Positions 43,950-53,051 of a stretch of 64,000 nucleotides of DNA are shown here, in pieces; within the stretch, counting starts at the first letter, position 1, and each line of letters begins with the position of its first letter. The position numbers were made by a program, and so were the translations under genes. Source of the DNA: CF-118 sp035689345 (GTDB taxonomy: Bacteria > Chloroflexota > Dormibacteria > Dormibacterales > Dormibacteraceae); assembly GCA_035689345.1 (NCBI GenBank), contig DASSLR010000013.1:1-64000 (forward strand), in the 5' to 3' direction. The notes under the pieces are model-generated. The model worked only from the letters and a program-made list of their open reading frames with translations. It did no database searches and was not told the DNA's origin.

Positions 43950-45338
43950 TCAGGCCGAGAGCCTTCCGCTCGCCGTCGCGATCTCACCGAGCTGGTGCCA
44001 GCTCGACTGCATCGAACTGATGAGCGGGTCGAGATCAGGCCAGGTGGCGCCGTCGGCGATCACGCTGAGGCTCAGCTCGTGCCCGTAGGACAGGGCGGCG
44101 AATGACAAGGTCACGTTGCCCGCGATCGGCGGCAGCGCTATCGGTGACCATATCCGGCCTCCGGCGAAATACAGAGGCACCGGCGGCCCCGGCAGGTTGG
44201 TGGTGAGCACATTGAGCATGCGCTGGTGACGGATGAACAACCTCGTGAAACCAATTCGGGCCAGGAACACCATCAGGCCGGTCGAAACGATCGGCATCTG
44301 CTTGACCTTTGCGGCCGCGGTGGCAGAGGCGACGGCCATCAGCAACTCGGTCGGGTCGTCGATGTCAATCGGAACCGAGACGATCATCGTGCCCGCATGG
44401 TTGCCCGAAGTCACGTTTACCGGGCTGCCGGAAACAGCCATCGACAGTCGCAGCCTGATGCCGGCAAGGGGCTGACCGCTCGCGGTCAGGCGGCGCCGAC
44501 AACCTGACGCCACCGCATAGAAGAAGACGTCGTTCAGCTTCACCCCGAAGTGGTGAGCGACTCGTTTTGCCTCATCGAGGGAAACGCGGAAGGCAGCAAT
44601 GCGCCGGGTGCGGCCGATCGGTCGGTTGAGCGGCCGGAGCTGCGCGCCAAGACCCTGACGGATGGCCTCCGCGCCGCCCGCGAAGAGCGTTCGCAATTGA
44701 CGAAGCGACCGCCGCGGGTGCGTGGCCCCTGTGATCGTTCTCCAGAGCCACGCCGACTTCCTTGCGATGTTGTCCGCGAGCAGCCGACCGGCGCTTGGGG
44801 GATTGCCAGGCGAAAGCGGGGCGCCTGCCGCATCCATCGAGCCCGGCTCGATGTCGAGAATCTGGCCCAGCATGTTGACCATGGCCGGACCGTCGGCAAC
44901 GGAGTGATGGAGCTTGATGAGCAGGCCCAGCCGGTCCGGCGAATACCCGTCCAGGATCCAGATCTTCCACAACGGGCGCGAGCGGTCCATGAGGGTCGCC
45001 ATCTGCTGCTCGGCAAATGCGATCGCGCCGCTCTCCCCTCCGGGCGCCGGTAGGCTGGCCAGCAACACGTGGTCTTCGATCCGAAAGTCACGGTCGTCGA
45101 TCCAGAGCGGACTGCCGAAGAACAGGGGCGGCCGATAAAGGACCCGCCGCAGCTCCGGGACTCGGGACAGCCGAGCCGCGACGTGATCGCGGAGCTCGGC
45201 GATCCTGACGTTGCCCTGCGCATCGACCAGTGCGGCCCGCTCGATCGTGGCGAGCACCGCCTGGTGCATCGGCGTATCGGCCGCTTCGACGGCCAGGTTG
45301 GTCAGATCGGCCGCACTCAGCCGGACGAGGGGCTCCAC
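43950..45338 (-). CDS. Wax ester synthase/diacylglycerol acyltransferase (WS/DGAT)
   Basis: The 462-residue protein has the acyltransferase motif HHSVADG near residue 140, PLWKIWILDGY before it and the C-terminal family segment NLPGPPVPLYFAGGRIWSP. It makes triacylglycerol or wax ester from acyl-CoA for storage. Mycobacterial Tgs1 is a DosR-regulated member. The GTG start is 45338. A DosR-like dyad lies 59-72 bp upstream, just past the stop of the histidine kinase gene. Confidence 0.88.
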   Translation of the reverse strand: MEPLVRLSAADLTNLAVEAADTPMHQAVLATIERAALVDAQGNVRIAELRDHVAARLSRVPELRRVLYRPPLFFGSPLWIDDRDFRIEDHVLLASLPAPGGESGAIAFAEQQMATLMDRSRPLWKIWILDGYSPDRLGLLIKLHHSVADGPAMVNMLGQILDIEPGSMDAAGAPLSPGNPPSAGRLLADNIARKSAWLWRTITGATHPRRSLRQLRTLFAGGAEAIRQGLGAQLRPLNRPIGRTRRIAAFRVSLDEAKRVAHHFGVKLNDVFFYAVASGCRRRLTASGQPLAGIRLRLSMAVSGSPVNVTSGNHAGTMIVSVPIDIDDPTELLMAVASATAAAKVKQMPIVSTGLMVFLARIGFTRLFIRHQRMLNVLTTNLPGPPVPLYFAGGRIWSPIALPPIAGNVTLSFAALSYGHELSLSVIADGATWPDLDPLISSMQSSWHQLGEIATASGRLSA

Positions 45339-45396
45339 ATGCTGAGGATCCGGCTACCCGGCCCGGATTCAGACGGCCGGAAGGCAGTTGATCCGG

Positions 45397-45410
45397 GGGC
45401 TATAAGACCC
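45397..45410 (-). promoter_or_regulatory. Imperfect DosR-like box upstream of WS/DGAT
   Basis: On the minus strand, GGGTCTTATAGCCC matches GGGnCnnnnGnCCC except for A in place of the second-half G. It shares GGGTCTT with the reverse complement of the 19562 box. The centre is 65.5 bp from the GTG start; no clear -10 is visible. Confidence 0.35.
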
Positions 45411-45424
45411 GCAATCCGCTGCCC

Positions 45425-47065
45425 CTAGTCCGTGGGCTCGGCGATCACAAGCCGGGCTTTGCGTCGCCCGAACGGAACTGCCTGGGAGGTGACCATCACT
45501 GGGAGGACAGTCCCGTCGACCCTGCGGCTCTGCCACGGGCCCGAGCGATCGAAATGTGGCACCTGGCGCGTCAGCTCGCGAAGCTTGTGCACGTCCTCCG
45601 CGGGCCGCACATCGAGGAGCGTCAAGCGTGTGAAGTCCGAATGTGAGTACCCGTAGAGCTTGATGGCGGCGTCGTTGACGTCGAGTATCTGGAACGTGTC
45701 CACGTCGTAGACGAGCATGGGCAGCGGCTGGCCCGCAAACAGGCGCACGTACGCGTCGTCGCGCCGCGGAGGATCGCCGGCCAGGACCGATGCCGCCTCT
45801 TCCAGGAGCCTGTGCCGCCGGACGTCTGGATCTTCGGCCGCCGGCGCGGCGACGGCGTCACGCTCGCCGTTGTGTCCCTGGCGTTCCGCGGTTGCCGAGG
45901 GCAGCGTGAACCAGAAGCGCGAACCTCGGCCCGGCGTGGAATCGACGCCCATGTGGCCACCCTGCAGCTCTGCCAGCCGGCGGGCGATGGACAGACCCAG
46001 GCCCGTACCGCCGTATGTCGTCGAGATGTGCTCGTTGGCCTGGCGGAACTCTTCGAATATTCGCTGGTGCGCATCCCGCGGTATCCCGATCCCCGTGTCT
46101 GTGACGGAGATCTCGACCACGCCGTTGCGCCGCTCGCTGGCCACGCTTATCGACCCGGTCTCGGTGAACTTGATCGCATTCGAAACGAGGTTGGTCAGGA
46201 TCTCGCGCAACCGGCTCGGGTCCGCCTTGACGAATTGAGCCGCCGGCGAAACCTGGGCGGTGAGCTTGAGGGCCTTGGCTTCGGCCGCGTGCGTCATGGC
46301 GGTGACCACCCCGTCGACGACCACCTGCACGTCGACGTCCTGGATCGCGATCTCGATCTTGCCTGCCTCGATCTTGGACAGATCGAGGATGTCGTTTACC
46401 AGCTCGAGCAGCACGACACCGCTCTTGTGGATCTGCGCAACGTCTTCGGTCTGTTCCGGCTTCAGGTCTCCGTCCAGGCCACCGAGCAACACCTCGCAGA
46501 AGCCGATGATGCCGGTCAGCGGCGTCCGCAGCTGGTGACTCATCCGGGCCAGGAACTCCGACTTGAACTGGCTCGCGCGTGACAGCTCCGCGTTGGTCTC
46601 TCTCAGCTGTGTGTCGTATGCGTTTGCCAGCGCGACCAGGCTGGCGTCGGCATTGCTGACGATGATCTGAATCACTTCCTGTTCGACGTCGGCGGGCGTT
46701 TGCAGCCGGCGTGCCTCCTCCCTGGTCACGTCGATCAGCGTCCGGCGCCAGTAGTGGTGGCCGCGCGTGGTCTCGACCAGGGGCACGCCCTCTCGGGCGG
46801 CGGCCGAGCCACTCCTCGTGATGTATTCGAGCTCGTCCTTGTCAGACGCGATTCCCGCCACCAGCCAGCGGGTGATCATCAGCGTGCCGACGACGCTGCG
46901 CCCCCAGCGGTAATCGAGATAGGCGGCGCTGGCGCTTGCCGCGGGGTGATTGCGGTAGAGGAGCGCGATGGTCTTGGCGTAGATTTCCTCTGCGCGCAGG
47001 CCGACAGCCATCCCGAGCTCGGACATCTGAGCCTTGCGGGCGGCATTGGGTTCGAGGGTCGCCAT
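45425..47065 (-). CDS. Sensor histidine kinase with C-terminal PAS domain
   Basis: The 546-residue protein starts at ATG 47065. An N-terminal globin- or RsbR-like helical sensor (about 180 residues, no membrane segment) precedes HisKA (FLARMSHQLRTPLTGIIGF) and HATPase (LVSNAIKFTE, DTGIGIPRD, GGTGLGLSIARRLA). Unusually, a PAS domain (MLVYDVDTFQILDVNDAAIKLYGYSHSDF) lies after the ATPase at residues 440-546. No response regulator adjoins. It diverges from a hydrolase gene across 64 bp. Confidence 0.85.
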   Translation of the reverse strand: MATLEPNAARKAQMSELGMAVGLRAEEIYAKTIALLYRNHPAASASAAYLDYRWGRSVVGTLMITRWLVAGIASDKDELEYITRSGSAAAREGVPLVETTRGHHYWRRTLIDVTREEARRLQTPADVEQEVIQIIVSNADASLVALANAYDTQLRETNAELSRASQFKSEFLARMSHQLRTPLTGIIGFCEVLLGGLDGDLKPEQTEDVAQIHKSGVVLLELVNDILDLSKIEAGKIEIAIQDVDVQVVVDGVVTAMTHAAEAKALKLTAQVSPAAQFVKADPSRLREILTNLVSNAIKFTETGSISVASERRNGVVEISVTDTGIGIPRDAHQRIFEEFRQANEHISTTYGGTGLGLSIARRLAELQGGHMGVDSTPGRGSRFWFTLPSATAERQGHNGERDAVAAPAAEDPDVRRHRLLEEAASVLAGDPPRRDDAYVRLFAGQPLPMLVYDVDTFQILDVNDAAIKLYGYSHSDFTRLTLLDVRPAEDVHKLRELTRQVPHFDRSGPWQSRRVDGTVLPVMVTSQAVPFGRRKARLVIAEPTD

Positions 47066-47129
47066 CGGCCTTGGCGTCGGGATGCTACCGCGAATCGGTG
47101 CCAACAGAGCCGGGATAAGGACGATTTCA

Positions 47130-47966
47130 TTGAGCGATCGACAGGACGGCGAGGTCGCACGGGCCAACCAGTCCGGCAAGCAGCCGGTGGTCTTCATTCA
47201 CGGCCTCTGGCTGCTCTCGAGCAGCTGGGACAGGTGGGGCGAACTGTTCGAGCAAAACGGATTCGTCGCCCTGAAGCTGCCCTGGCCGGGTGACCCGGAA
47301 ACCGTCACCGACGCGAAGGCCCGACCCGAGGTCTTTGCCGGCAAGGGCGTGGGCCAGGTGGTCGAGCACATGGAATCGGCGATTCGCGGGCTCGCGCGCA
47401 AGCCCGCTGTCATCGGCCACTCCTTCGGCGGTGCGCTCACGCAGATCATCGCGGGCCACGGGCTCGCGGCCGTGTCGGTCGCGATCGACCCGGCCCCGTT
47501 TCGAGGCGTCCTCCCGCTGCCGTTCTCGGCGCTGCGGGCGGCGAGCCCGGTGCTCCTGAACCCCGCCAACGTCAATCGGGCGGTCCCCCTGACCCAGCAG
47601 CAGTTCCGCTTCGCTTTCGCGAACGCCGTCAGCGAGGACGAGGCCGCGCAACTCTACAAGACCTACTCCGTGCCGGCCCCGGGCAAGCCGATCTTTCAAG
47701 CGGCTTTCGCGAACCTCAACCCTCGCACCGAGGTGAAGGTCGACACGAGGAACTCAGGCCGCGGACCGATGCTGCTCATCTCCGGCGACCGCGACCACAC
47801 CGTCCCGCCGTCGATGGTCAACGCCGCGTACGGGCTGCAGAAGCGAAACCCGGGCGTGACCGAGATCGCACGGATGGCGAACCGCGGGCACTCGCTGACC
47901 ATCGACAGCGGCTGGCGCGACGTCGCCGAAGCCGCCCTGGCGTTCGTCAGGCGCTTCGCGTCTTAG
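47130..47966 (+). CDS. Alpha/beta hydrolase
   Basis: From TTG 47130 (AAGGA at 47116) the 278-residue protein has VVFIHGLWLLSSSW (oxyanion region), GHSFGG (nucleophile elbow), SGDRDHTVPPS (acid) and NRGHSLTID (His). It resembles haloperoxidase/esterase-like single-domain hydrolases. It diverges from the histidine kinase and converges, with a 20-bp overlap, on the DUF1272 gene. Confidence 0.8.
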   Translation: MSDRQDGEVARANQSGKQPVVFIHGLWLLSSSWDRWGELFEQNGFVALKLPWPGDPETVTDAKARPEVFAGKGVGQVVEHMESAIRGLARKPAVIGHSFGGALTQIIAGHGLAAVSVAIDPAPFRGVLPLPFSALRAASPVLLNPANVNRAVPLTQQQFRFAFANAVSEDEAAQLYKTYSVPAPGKPIFQAAFANLNPRTEVKVDTRNSGRGPMLLISGDRDHTVPPSMVNAAYGLQKRNPGVTEIARMANRGHSLTIDSGWRDVAEAALAFVRRFAS

Positions 47967-48138
47967 CGCGCCGAGGGCGCACCACCAGCTCGCCCTGGCA
48001 GTTGGGACACACCAGACGATGACGCTCCCGCGCGCATTCGTCGCAGAACGTGCACTCGAAGCTGCAGATGTACGCGGGCCCGTCGACCTCGAGCACGCGA
48101 CCGCACGTCTCGCAGCTGCTCCGCATCTCGAGCGCCAC
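47947..48138 (-). CDS. DUF1272 zinc-ribbon protein
   Basis: A short Cys-rich protein: CETCGRVLEVDGPAYICSFECTFCDECARER, then HRLVCPNCQGELV. Eight or more Cys in CxxC pairs indicate two zinc sites, as in DUF1272. The GTG at 48138 gives the family-like N-terminus MALEMRSSCE; ATG 48126 is possible. It follows the DUF427 gene by 11 bp. The basic tail suggests nucleic-acid contact, but no function is known. Confidence 0.75.
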   Translation of the reverse strand: MALEMRSSCETCGRVLEVDGPAYICSFECTFCDECARERHRLVCPNCQGELVVRPRRAKTRSA

Positions 48139-48149
48139 GAAACGTGAGC

Positions 48150-48455
48150 CTAGGCGGCCGGCTCCACCTTGACGCCGTGCCAGAAGGCGACGCGGTCCTT
48201 GATCATCGAGGCGGCCTCGCTCGGCTCCGGGTAGTACCACGCGGCGTCCGCGTTCACCTTCCCGTCGACCACGACGTTGTAGTAGCTCGCCTCGCCCTTC
48301 CAGTGGCAGGTCGTGTGCGTCTCGCTGGGCTGCAGCGTGGCTGCACCCAGCACCGATCCGATCGGGAAGTACTGGTTGCCCTCCACCTCCACCGTCTGGT
48401 CGCTGTCGGCTATGACCGCACCGTTCCACTTGGCCTGATAGCGCATACCGCTCAT
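48150..48455 (-). CDS. DUF427 family protein
   Basis: The 101-residue protein is a complete DUF427 domain: AKWNGAVIADSDQTVEVEGNQYFP, THTTCHWKGEASYYNVVVDGK and AAWYYPEPSEAASMIKDRVAFW. The family has a small beta fold of unknown function and often binds or processes small molecules. AGGAGAGAGG precedes the ATG, which overlaps the cyclase stop (TAATG), so it belongs to the cyclase operon. Confidence 0.85.
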   Translation of the reverse strand: MSGMRYQAKWNGAVIADSDQTVEVEGNQYFPIGSVLGAATLQPSETHTTCHWKGEASYYNVVVDGKVNADAAWYYPEPSEAASMIKDRVAFWHGVKVEPAA

Positions 48456-51118
48456 TACCTCTCTCCTGCCGCGATTATTCGCCTCTCCAGGCTGGCCCGC
48501 GCTTCCGCGACGGCTTGCGCGATGGACATCGCCTGGCCCTCGTCCCAGGCTTTCCGCTCGTCAGGGCTGCTGATCATCTCCTCCCAGGGCCGCCCTTCGT
48601 TGACGTTGATCAGGCCGGCCAGCGCCGCACCCGAGGCCATCTGGTGCCGGGCCGCGGCCCCGGCGAGGCGGAGCGCGCTCAGTGTGTCGCCTTCGAGCTT
48701 CGCGATGGCGGCGGCGTCGTCGAGGAAAACGACGATCGCCGACACGTCACCGGCCCCAACGAATATCTCGAGCCCCTCGAGCACCAGGGGAGCTGCGATC
48801 GAGTCCTCCCCGAAGCTGATGGCGTTGACCGCGCGCGTGTGCATGGCCCAGCCCAGACTGAAGCGATCCTTGCCGATGCGGCGCAAGATCGCGATGGTCT
48901 CGTCCAGGGCGGGTACGGCGCGCTCGCGATTGTGCACCTGATGCGCGCCGTTGCCGATCGTCCACAAAACGCGCGCCACGCCAAGTTCGTCGCCAAGCTC
49001 GCGGTAGAGGGGCAGTGCCTCCTGCACCGTGCGGAGGCCGCCCTCGATATCGCTCTGGTCCACGAGCGGCGGGAAGCTTGCGTTGTAGAGGGCGTCCGCG
49101 AGCGCCTTCTTGTCGCCGCTGGCGCGCGCCAGCGCTAGGTTCTCGTTGTAGAAGTTCGCGGCCGCGGCCATGTCGGCCTGCCAGTACGCGACGCCTCCGG
49201 CCGCCTCGAGGGCCCTGGCGCGTTCGGCGGGGTGATCTTTGGCACCCGGCATGGCCAGGATCGCCTCCATCCGGGCGCGACCCTCGCGCAGATGGCCGCG
49301 CATCTGCCACAACCGCCAGAACGCCGCCCCCAGTGCCATCGCGCAGTCGGCGTCCCCGGTCGCAACCGTCCAGTCGAAGGCCGTCCGAAAGTTGTCATGG
49401 TCGAGCTCGAGCCGGTCGAGCCACTTCTTCTGGTCGGCACCGAGGACGTTCGGCGCGGCCTCCTCCGCAAGGTGCTGGTAGGCGACAGCATGGCGCTTGC
49501 GAATGGCATCTGCCTCGCCGCTTTCCTGAAGCCGCTCCGCCGCGTATTCACGGATCACCTGCAGCATCAGCACGCGCGGCTCCTCGAAGTCGGGCATCCG
49601 CCGCAGCAGGCTCTGGTCGGCGAGCTCGTCCAGGCCGGCGAGTACGTCGACCCCGAGATCGGAGGAAGGGCCGCACACTTCTTCCGCCTGCTCGAGGTTG
49701 GCCCCCCGCGCGAACACCGAGAAGCGGGCGAACAGCCGCCGTTGCGGTTCGTCCAGCAGGTCGTGGCTCCACGCGATCGCCCCGCGGAGCGTCTGCTGGC
49801 GTCCGGGCAGATCGCGCGATCCGCCGGCGAGCACGTTCAGGCTCGTCTCCAGCCGGCCGAGCAGCGCCTGCGGACTGAAAAGCTTGACCCGCGCGGCCGC
49901 CAGCTCGATAGCGAGCGGCAGGCCGTCGACGCGCTCGCAGATGCCGGCGACGGCGGGCGCGTTCTCGTTGGTGACCTGAAAGTCGTGCCTGGCCGCCACC
50001 GCGCGGTCGATGAAGAGCCTGACGGCCTCGAACTGCGAAAGCGCCGCCAGCGACGGCAGAGCCTTCACGTCGGGGACCCGCAGTGGCTGCACAGCGAACT
50101 CCTGCTCGCCATACACGCGCAGGACTGCGCGGCTGCTGACTATCGCTTTCACGTCCGCGCTGTCGTGCAGGATGCCGGAGACCACTGGCGCTCCCTCCGG
50201 CATGAGCTGCTCGAAGTTGTCGAGCACCAGCAGGATCTTCTTACCGCGCAGGTACTCGAGCACGACGTCCAGGGGGCGCCGCGTACCGGTGACGGCAAGG
50301 CCGATCGATTGCGCGATGACCGAGGCGATCAGGTCGGGGTCTGTCACCGCCGAAAGCGGTACGAAGTAAACGCCGTCGGGAAACGACTGCACCAGGTCCG
50401 CGGCCAGCTGCAGGCTGAGCCTCGTCTTGCCGATGCCACCCGGACCGGTCAGGGTGAGCAGGCGCGTGCCTGCAAGCAGCTTCTTCGCCTCGGCGGCTTC
50501 GGCTTCGCGGCCGACGAAGCTGGTGAGCTGGGTCGGCAGGTTGTTGGGCGTCGTATCCAGCGTGCGCAGCGCGGGGAACGTGTCGGGCACGCCCTCGATG
50601 ACCAGCTGGTACAGGCGCTCGGGACGGGCGAGGTCCTTCAGGCGGTGGACTCCGAGGTCCTTGACCGACAGATCGGCCGGCAGACTCTCCGCCACCAACG
50701 ACCGCGTAGCCTCCGATATGACCACCTGGCCGCCGTGCGCCGCGCTCGCGACGCGCGCCGCGTGGTGCACGTCGAGCCCGATGTATTCGTTGCCGACCAG
50801 CGGCGCCTCGCCCGTGTGCAGACCGATGCGCACGCGGATCGCGCCGCCCTCCGGCCATGCGTGCTCGGCGAAGCCTCTCTGCGCGTCCGCCGCGGCGCCG
50901 CAAGCGTCGAGCGCGCTCTGGAAAACGCAGAAGAACGAATCGCCCTCGGTGCGCAGCTCCGCGCCTTTGCGGCTCTGAAACGCCTTGCGCAGGATCGCGT
51001 GGTGATCGACCTGCACCTGCACGTAGGCGTCGCCGATCTCCTGCATCAGCTTGGTCGAGCCCTCGATGTCGGTGAAGAGAAAGGTGACGCTGCCGCTGGG
51101 CAGGGGAGCGCCGCTCAT
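48455..51118 (-). CDS. Class III nucleotide cyclase fused to NB-ARC ATPase and TPR-like repeats
   Basis: The 887-residue protein starts at ATG 51118. Residues 1-175 are a class III cyclase with the metal Asp pair in VTFLFTDIEGSTKL and RTEGDSFFCVF, and IGLDVHHAARVASAAHGGQ. Then come FVGREAEAAEA, a P-loop (LTGPGGIGKTRL), KKILLVLDNFEQL, VDGLPLAIELAAARV and helical repeats to the end, with no DNA-binding domain. The substrate-selecting Lys position has Arg/Thr, so activity needs testing. It overlaps the FMO gene (ATGA). Confidence 0.85.
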   Translation of the reverse strand: MSGAPLPSGSVTFLFTDIEGSTKLMQEIGDAYVQVQVDHHAILRKAFQSRKGAELRTEGDSFFCVFQSALDACGAAADAQRGFAEHAWPEGGAIRVRIGLHTGEAPLVGNEYIGLDVHHAARVASAAHGGQVVISEATRSLVAESLPADLSVKDLGVHRLKDLARPERLYQLVIEGVPDTFPALRTLDTTPNNLPTQLTSFVGREAEAAEAKKLLAGTRLLTLTGPGGIGKTRLSLQLAADLVQSFPDGVYFVPLSAVTDPDLIASVIAQSIGLAVTGTRRPLDVVLEYLRGKKILLVLDNFEQLMPEGAPVVSGILHDSADVKAIVSSRAVLRVYGEQEFAVQPLRVPDVKALPSLAALSQFEAVRLFIDRAVAARHDFQVTNENAPAVAGICERVDGLPLAIELAAARVKLFSPQALLGRLETSLNVLAGGSRDLPGRQQTLRGAIAWSHDLLDEPQRRLFARFSVFARGANLEQAEEVCGPSSDLGVDVLAGLDELADQSLLRRMPDFEEPRVLMLQVIREYAAERLQESGEADAIRKRHAVAYQHLAEEAAPNVLGADQKKWLDRLELDHDNFRTAFDWTVATGDADCAMALGAAFWRLWQMRGHLREGRARMEAILAMPGAKDHPAERARALEAAGGVAYWQADMAAAANFYNENLALARASGDKKALADALYNASFPPLVDQSDIEGGLRTVQEALPLYRELGDELGVARVLWTIGNGAHQVHNRERAVPALDETIAILRRIGKDRFSLGWAMHTRAVNAISFGEDSIAAPLVLEGLEIFVGAGDVSAIVVFLDDAAAIAKLEGDTLSALRLAGAAARHQMASGAALAGLINVNEGRPWEEMISSPDERKAWDEGQAMSIAQAVAEARASLERRIIAAGER

Positions 51119-52635
51119 GATGCCGACCTCGTCAGCGCGGAGCCGAGCAGCGGCTGGAGGCGGTCCGCCAGCTCCTTCTGATAGTCCGCTCCCGTGAATT
51201 CCAGCAGCGGGTGCGGCGCCAGCAGGTGCTCCTTGACGGCACCCTTCACCCGCGCGTACACGGCCGGATAAGGGTCGTCGCGGCCGTTGTTCTCCAGGGT
51301 CACGGCGACCGCGTCCGGCCCACCCGCGTCGACGAAGTGCGCGAGCGGCTGAATGCCGGCGTCGACCATTCCGCCGCCGCTTCCGGTCTCGACGACCCTC
51401 GCCAGGTATGAACGCTGGTGCCACAGCTCCGGACCGCGGCTCGCCTGCTCGAGCACGAACGCCACCACCTCATCCGGCCTGATGGAGGGCCGGTCGGGCC
51501 GGTACCCGAAGCGCGTCGCGGCGAGGTGCAGCGCCAGCACGCGCGCGTTGTAGCGATAGCCCTGCACCGCGCCCGAGTTGCTGGGGATGCCGTGCTTCTT
51601 GAGCCCGCCCGACGCCTGCATGAGCGTGCCCGCGAAGAAAAGCCCCGGCAGGCTCGAGCTCTCCCAGAAGGGCGTCATCGCCGGCAGCCGGCTCGCGCCG
51701 AAGGTCGCAACTCCAAGCTGCGCGAGGTCGCGCAGCGGCGCGACGAAGCCGGTCGCCGCGATCACGTCGTCCACCTCGAAGTCGGTGGCCGCGCCGCTCG
51801 GGCTCTTCGTGTGCACCTTGTAGGTCTGGCCCGTCTTCTCGACTGATTCGATCGACGCGTCGAGGATGACGACGCCGCCGGCCAGCGCCCAGTCCTCGTA
51901 TGGCTGCACGTAGCGCGCGCGCACGCCGACGAGCGAGCGCGTGTCCACCGACAGCTTCGTCGGGCTCGGCGACGCGAGGATGATCTGGCGGGCCCAGGGC
52001 AGCAAGCCCGTGGCGATCTCGAAGCCGGAGTTCTGCTTGCCGACGATGAAGATGCGCTTGTCGGCGTAGGACTCGGCGGCGCGCAGCTCGCCGTACTGCT
52101 GCACCCCTTCCACCTGCAGGACGTTCGGTCGCCAGGGCTCGGCCACGCCGGTGGCGAACACGGCCGCGGGCGCGCGGTACTCGCCGTCGGTCGTGACGAC
52201 CACGAAATCGTCGCCCTCACGGCGCGTGCTCTCCCAGCGGCAGCCGTACCGCACCTTCAGGCCCGCTCGCTGTGCGAAGGTGACAAGCCCCTTCTCCATC
52301 TCCGGCCGCGAAGGGAAGTACGAGGTGCCGTCCATCACCGTGGGCATGATCGCCCGCAGCTGCTCGTCGTCCGACAGCAGGCTGTTCCAGTCGTAGCGCT
52401 CGTAGGCGCGGGTCGGCTTCTCGTGATCGGCGAACGGCTTGGTCCAGCTGAGCATCCGCTGGAAGATCGGCCACTTGCGGAACATCCCGCCCGGCGTGTC
52501 GTCGGCCGAGATGACCGCGTGCTCGACGCCGAGGCGCGTGAGGCAGTAGGTCAGCTGCAGCGCGCCCGGACCGCTGCCGACGACGAGCAGTGGGTACCTG
52601 CCGGGCGGGAACGGGCGGTTGATCAGGTCAGCCAA
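51115..52635 (-). CDS. Flavin-dependent monooxygenase-like NAD(P)/FAD protein
   Basis: The 506-residue protein has an FAD loop LLVVGSGPGALQLTYCL, a second nucleotide loop IFIVGKQNSGFEIATGL and the late ATGFVAP motif of FMO/thioredoxin reductase-like enzymes. The N-terminal GGMFRKW segment is typical. TTG 52635, which overlaps the cNMP gene by 13 bp, is the most likely start because no ATG/GTG is in frame before the FAD loop. It sits between the cyclase and the cNMP-binding protein. Confidence 0.75.
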   Translation of the reverse strand: MADLINRPFPPGRYPLLVVGSGPGALQLTYCLTRLGVEHAVISADDTPGGMFRKWPIFQRMLSWTKPFADHEKPTRAYERYDWNSLLSDDEQLRAIMPTVMDGTSYFPSRPEMEKGLVTFAQRAGLKVRYGCRWESTRREGDDFVVVTTDGEYRAPAAVFATGVAEPWRPNVLQVEGVQQYGELRAAESYADKRIFIVGKQNSGFEIATGLLPWARQIILASPSPTKLSVDTRSLVGVRARYVQPYEDWALAGGVVILDASIESVEKTGQTYKVHTKSPSGAATDFEVDDVIAATGFVAPLRDLAQLGVATFGASRLPAMTPFWESSSLPGLFFAGTLMQASGGLKKHGIPSNSGAVQGYRYNARVLALHLAATRFGYRPDRPSIRPDEVVAFVLEQASRGPELWHQRSYLARVVETGSGGGMVDAGIQPLAHFVDAGGPDAVAVTLENNGRDDPYPAVYARVKGAVKEHLLAPHPLLEFTGADYQKELADRLQPLLGSALTRSAS

Positions 52636-53045
52636 CGCGTCGTCGTCCGCACCTTCCGCGCCTCTCCTTGAAGAAGCCGGAAGAGGACCCTCGGATGGCC
52701 CACCAGGAACCCCTCCAGCGATTCGGCCGGGAGCACCAGGCAGCGCAGCGGCCGCTCGGCCACGATGTCGGCCACCGGCGGCTCGCCGAGCAGGCACGAG
52801 ATCTCGCCGAAGAAATCACCGGGCCGGAGCGTCGCGCGATCCTTGCCGTCGACGCGGATCGTCGCCGCGCCGTCGAGGATGACGTAGAAGGCAGCGCTGG
52901 ACAGGCCCTGCCGCACCACGCGCTCCCCCTCGCTGAACATCTGCTCATCGAAGATGTCGACCAGGTTCTCGAGCTCCGGCGTCGTGAGGTCGGCGAAGAG
53001 CGCGAACCCGGCGAGGATGTCGACGACCTCTGCGCGTACGTCCAT
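52623..53045 (-). CDS. Single cyclic-nucleotide-binding-like domain protein
   Basis: The 140-residue protein is one cNMP-binding beta-barrel: FADLTTPELENLVDIFDEQMFSEGERVVRQG, AFYVILDGAATIRVDGK, LRPGDFFGEISCLLGEPPVADIVA. The Arg that normally grips the cyclic phosphate (RSA/RTA after GE-LL) is replaced in PPVAD, so binding of cAMP or cGMP is doubtful. No DNA-binding domain. The stop overlaps the FMO start, and the MFS gene ends 6 bp upstream. Confidence 0.8.
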   Translation of the reverse strand: MDVRAEVVDILAGFALFADLTTPELENLVDIFDEQMFSEGERVVRQGLSSAAFYVILDGAATIRVDGKDRATLRPGDFFGEISCLLGEPPVADIVAERPLRCLVLPAESLEGFLVGHPRVLFRLLQGEARKVRTTTRWLT

Positions 53046-53051
53046 ATATCT

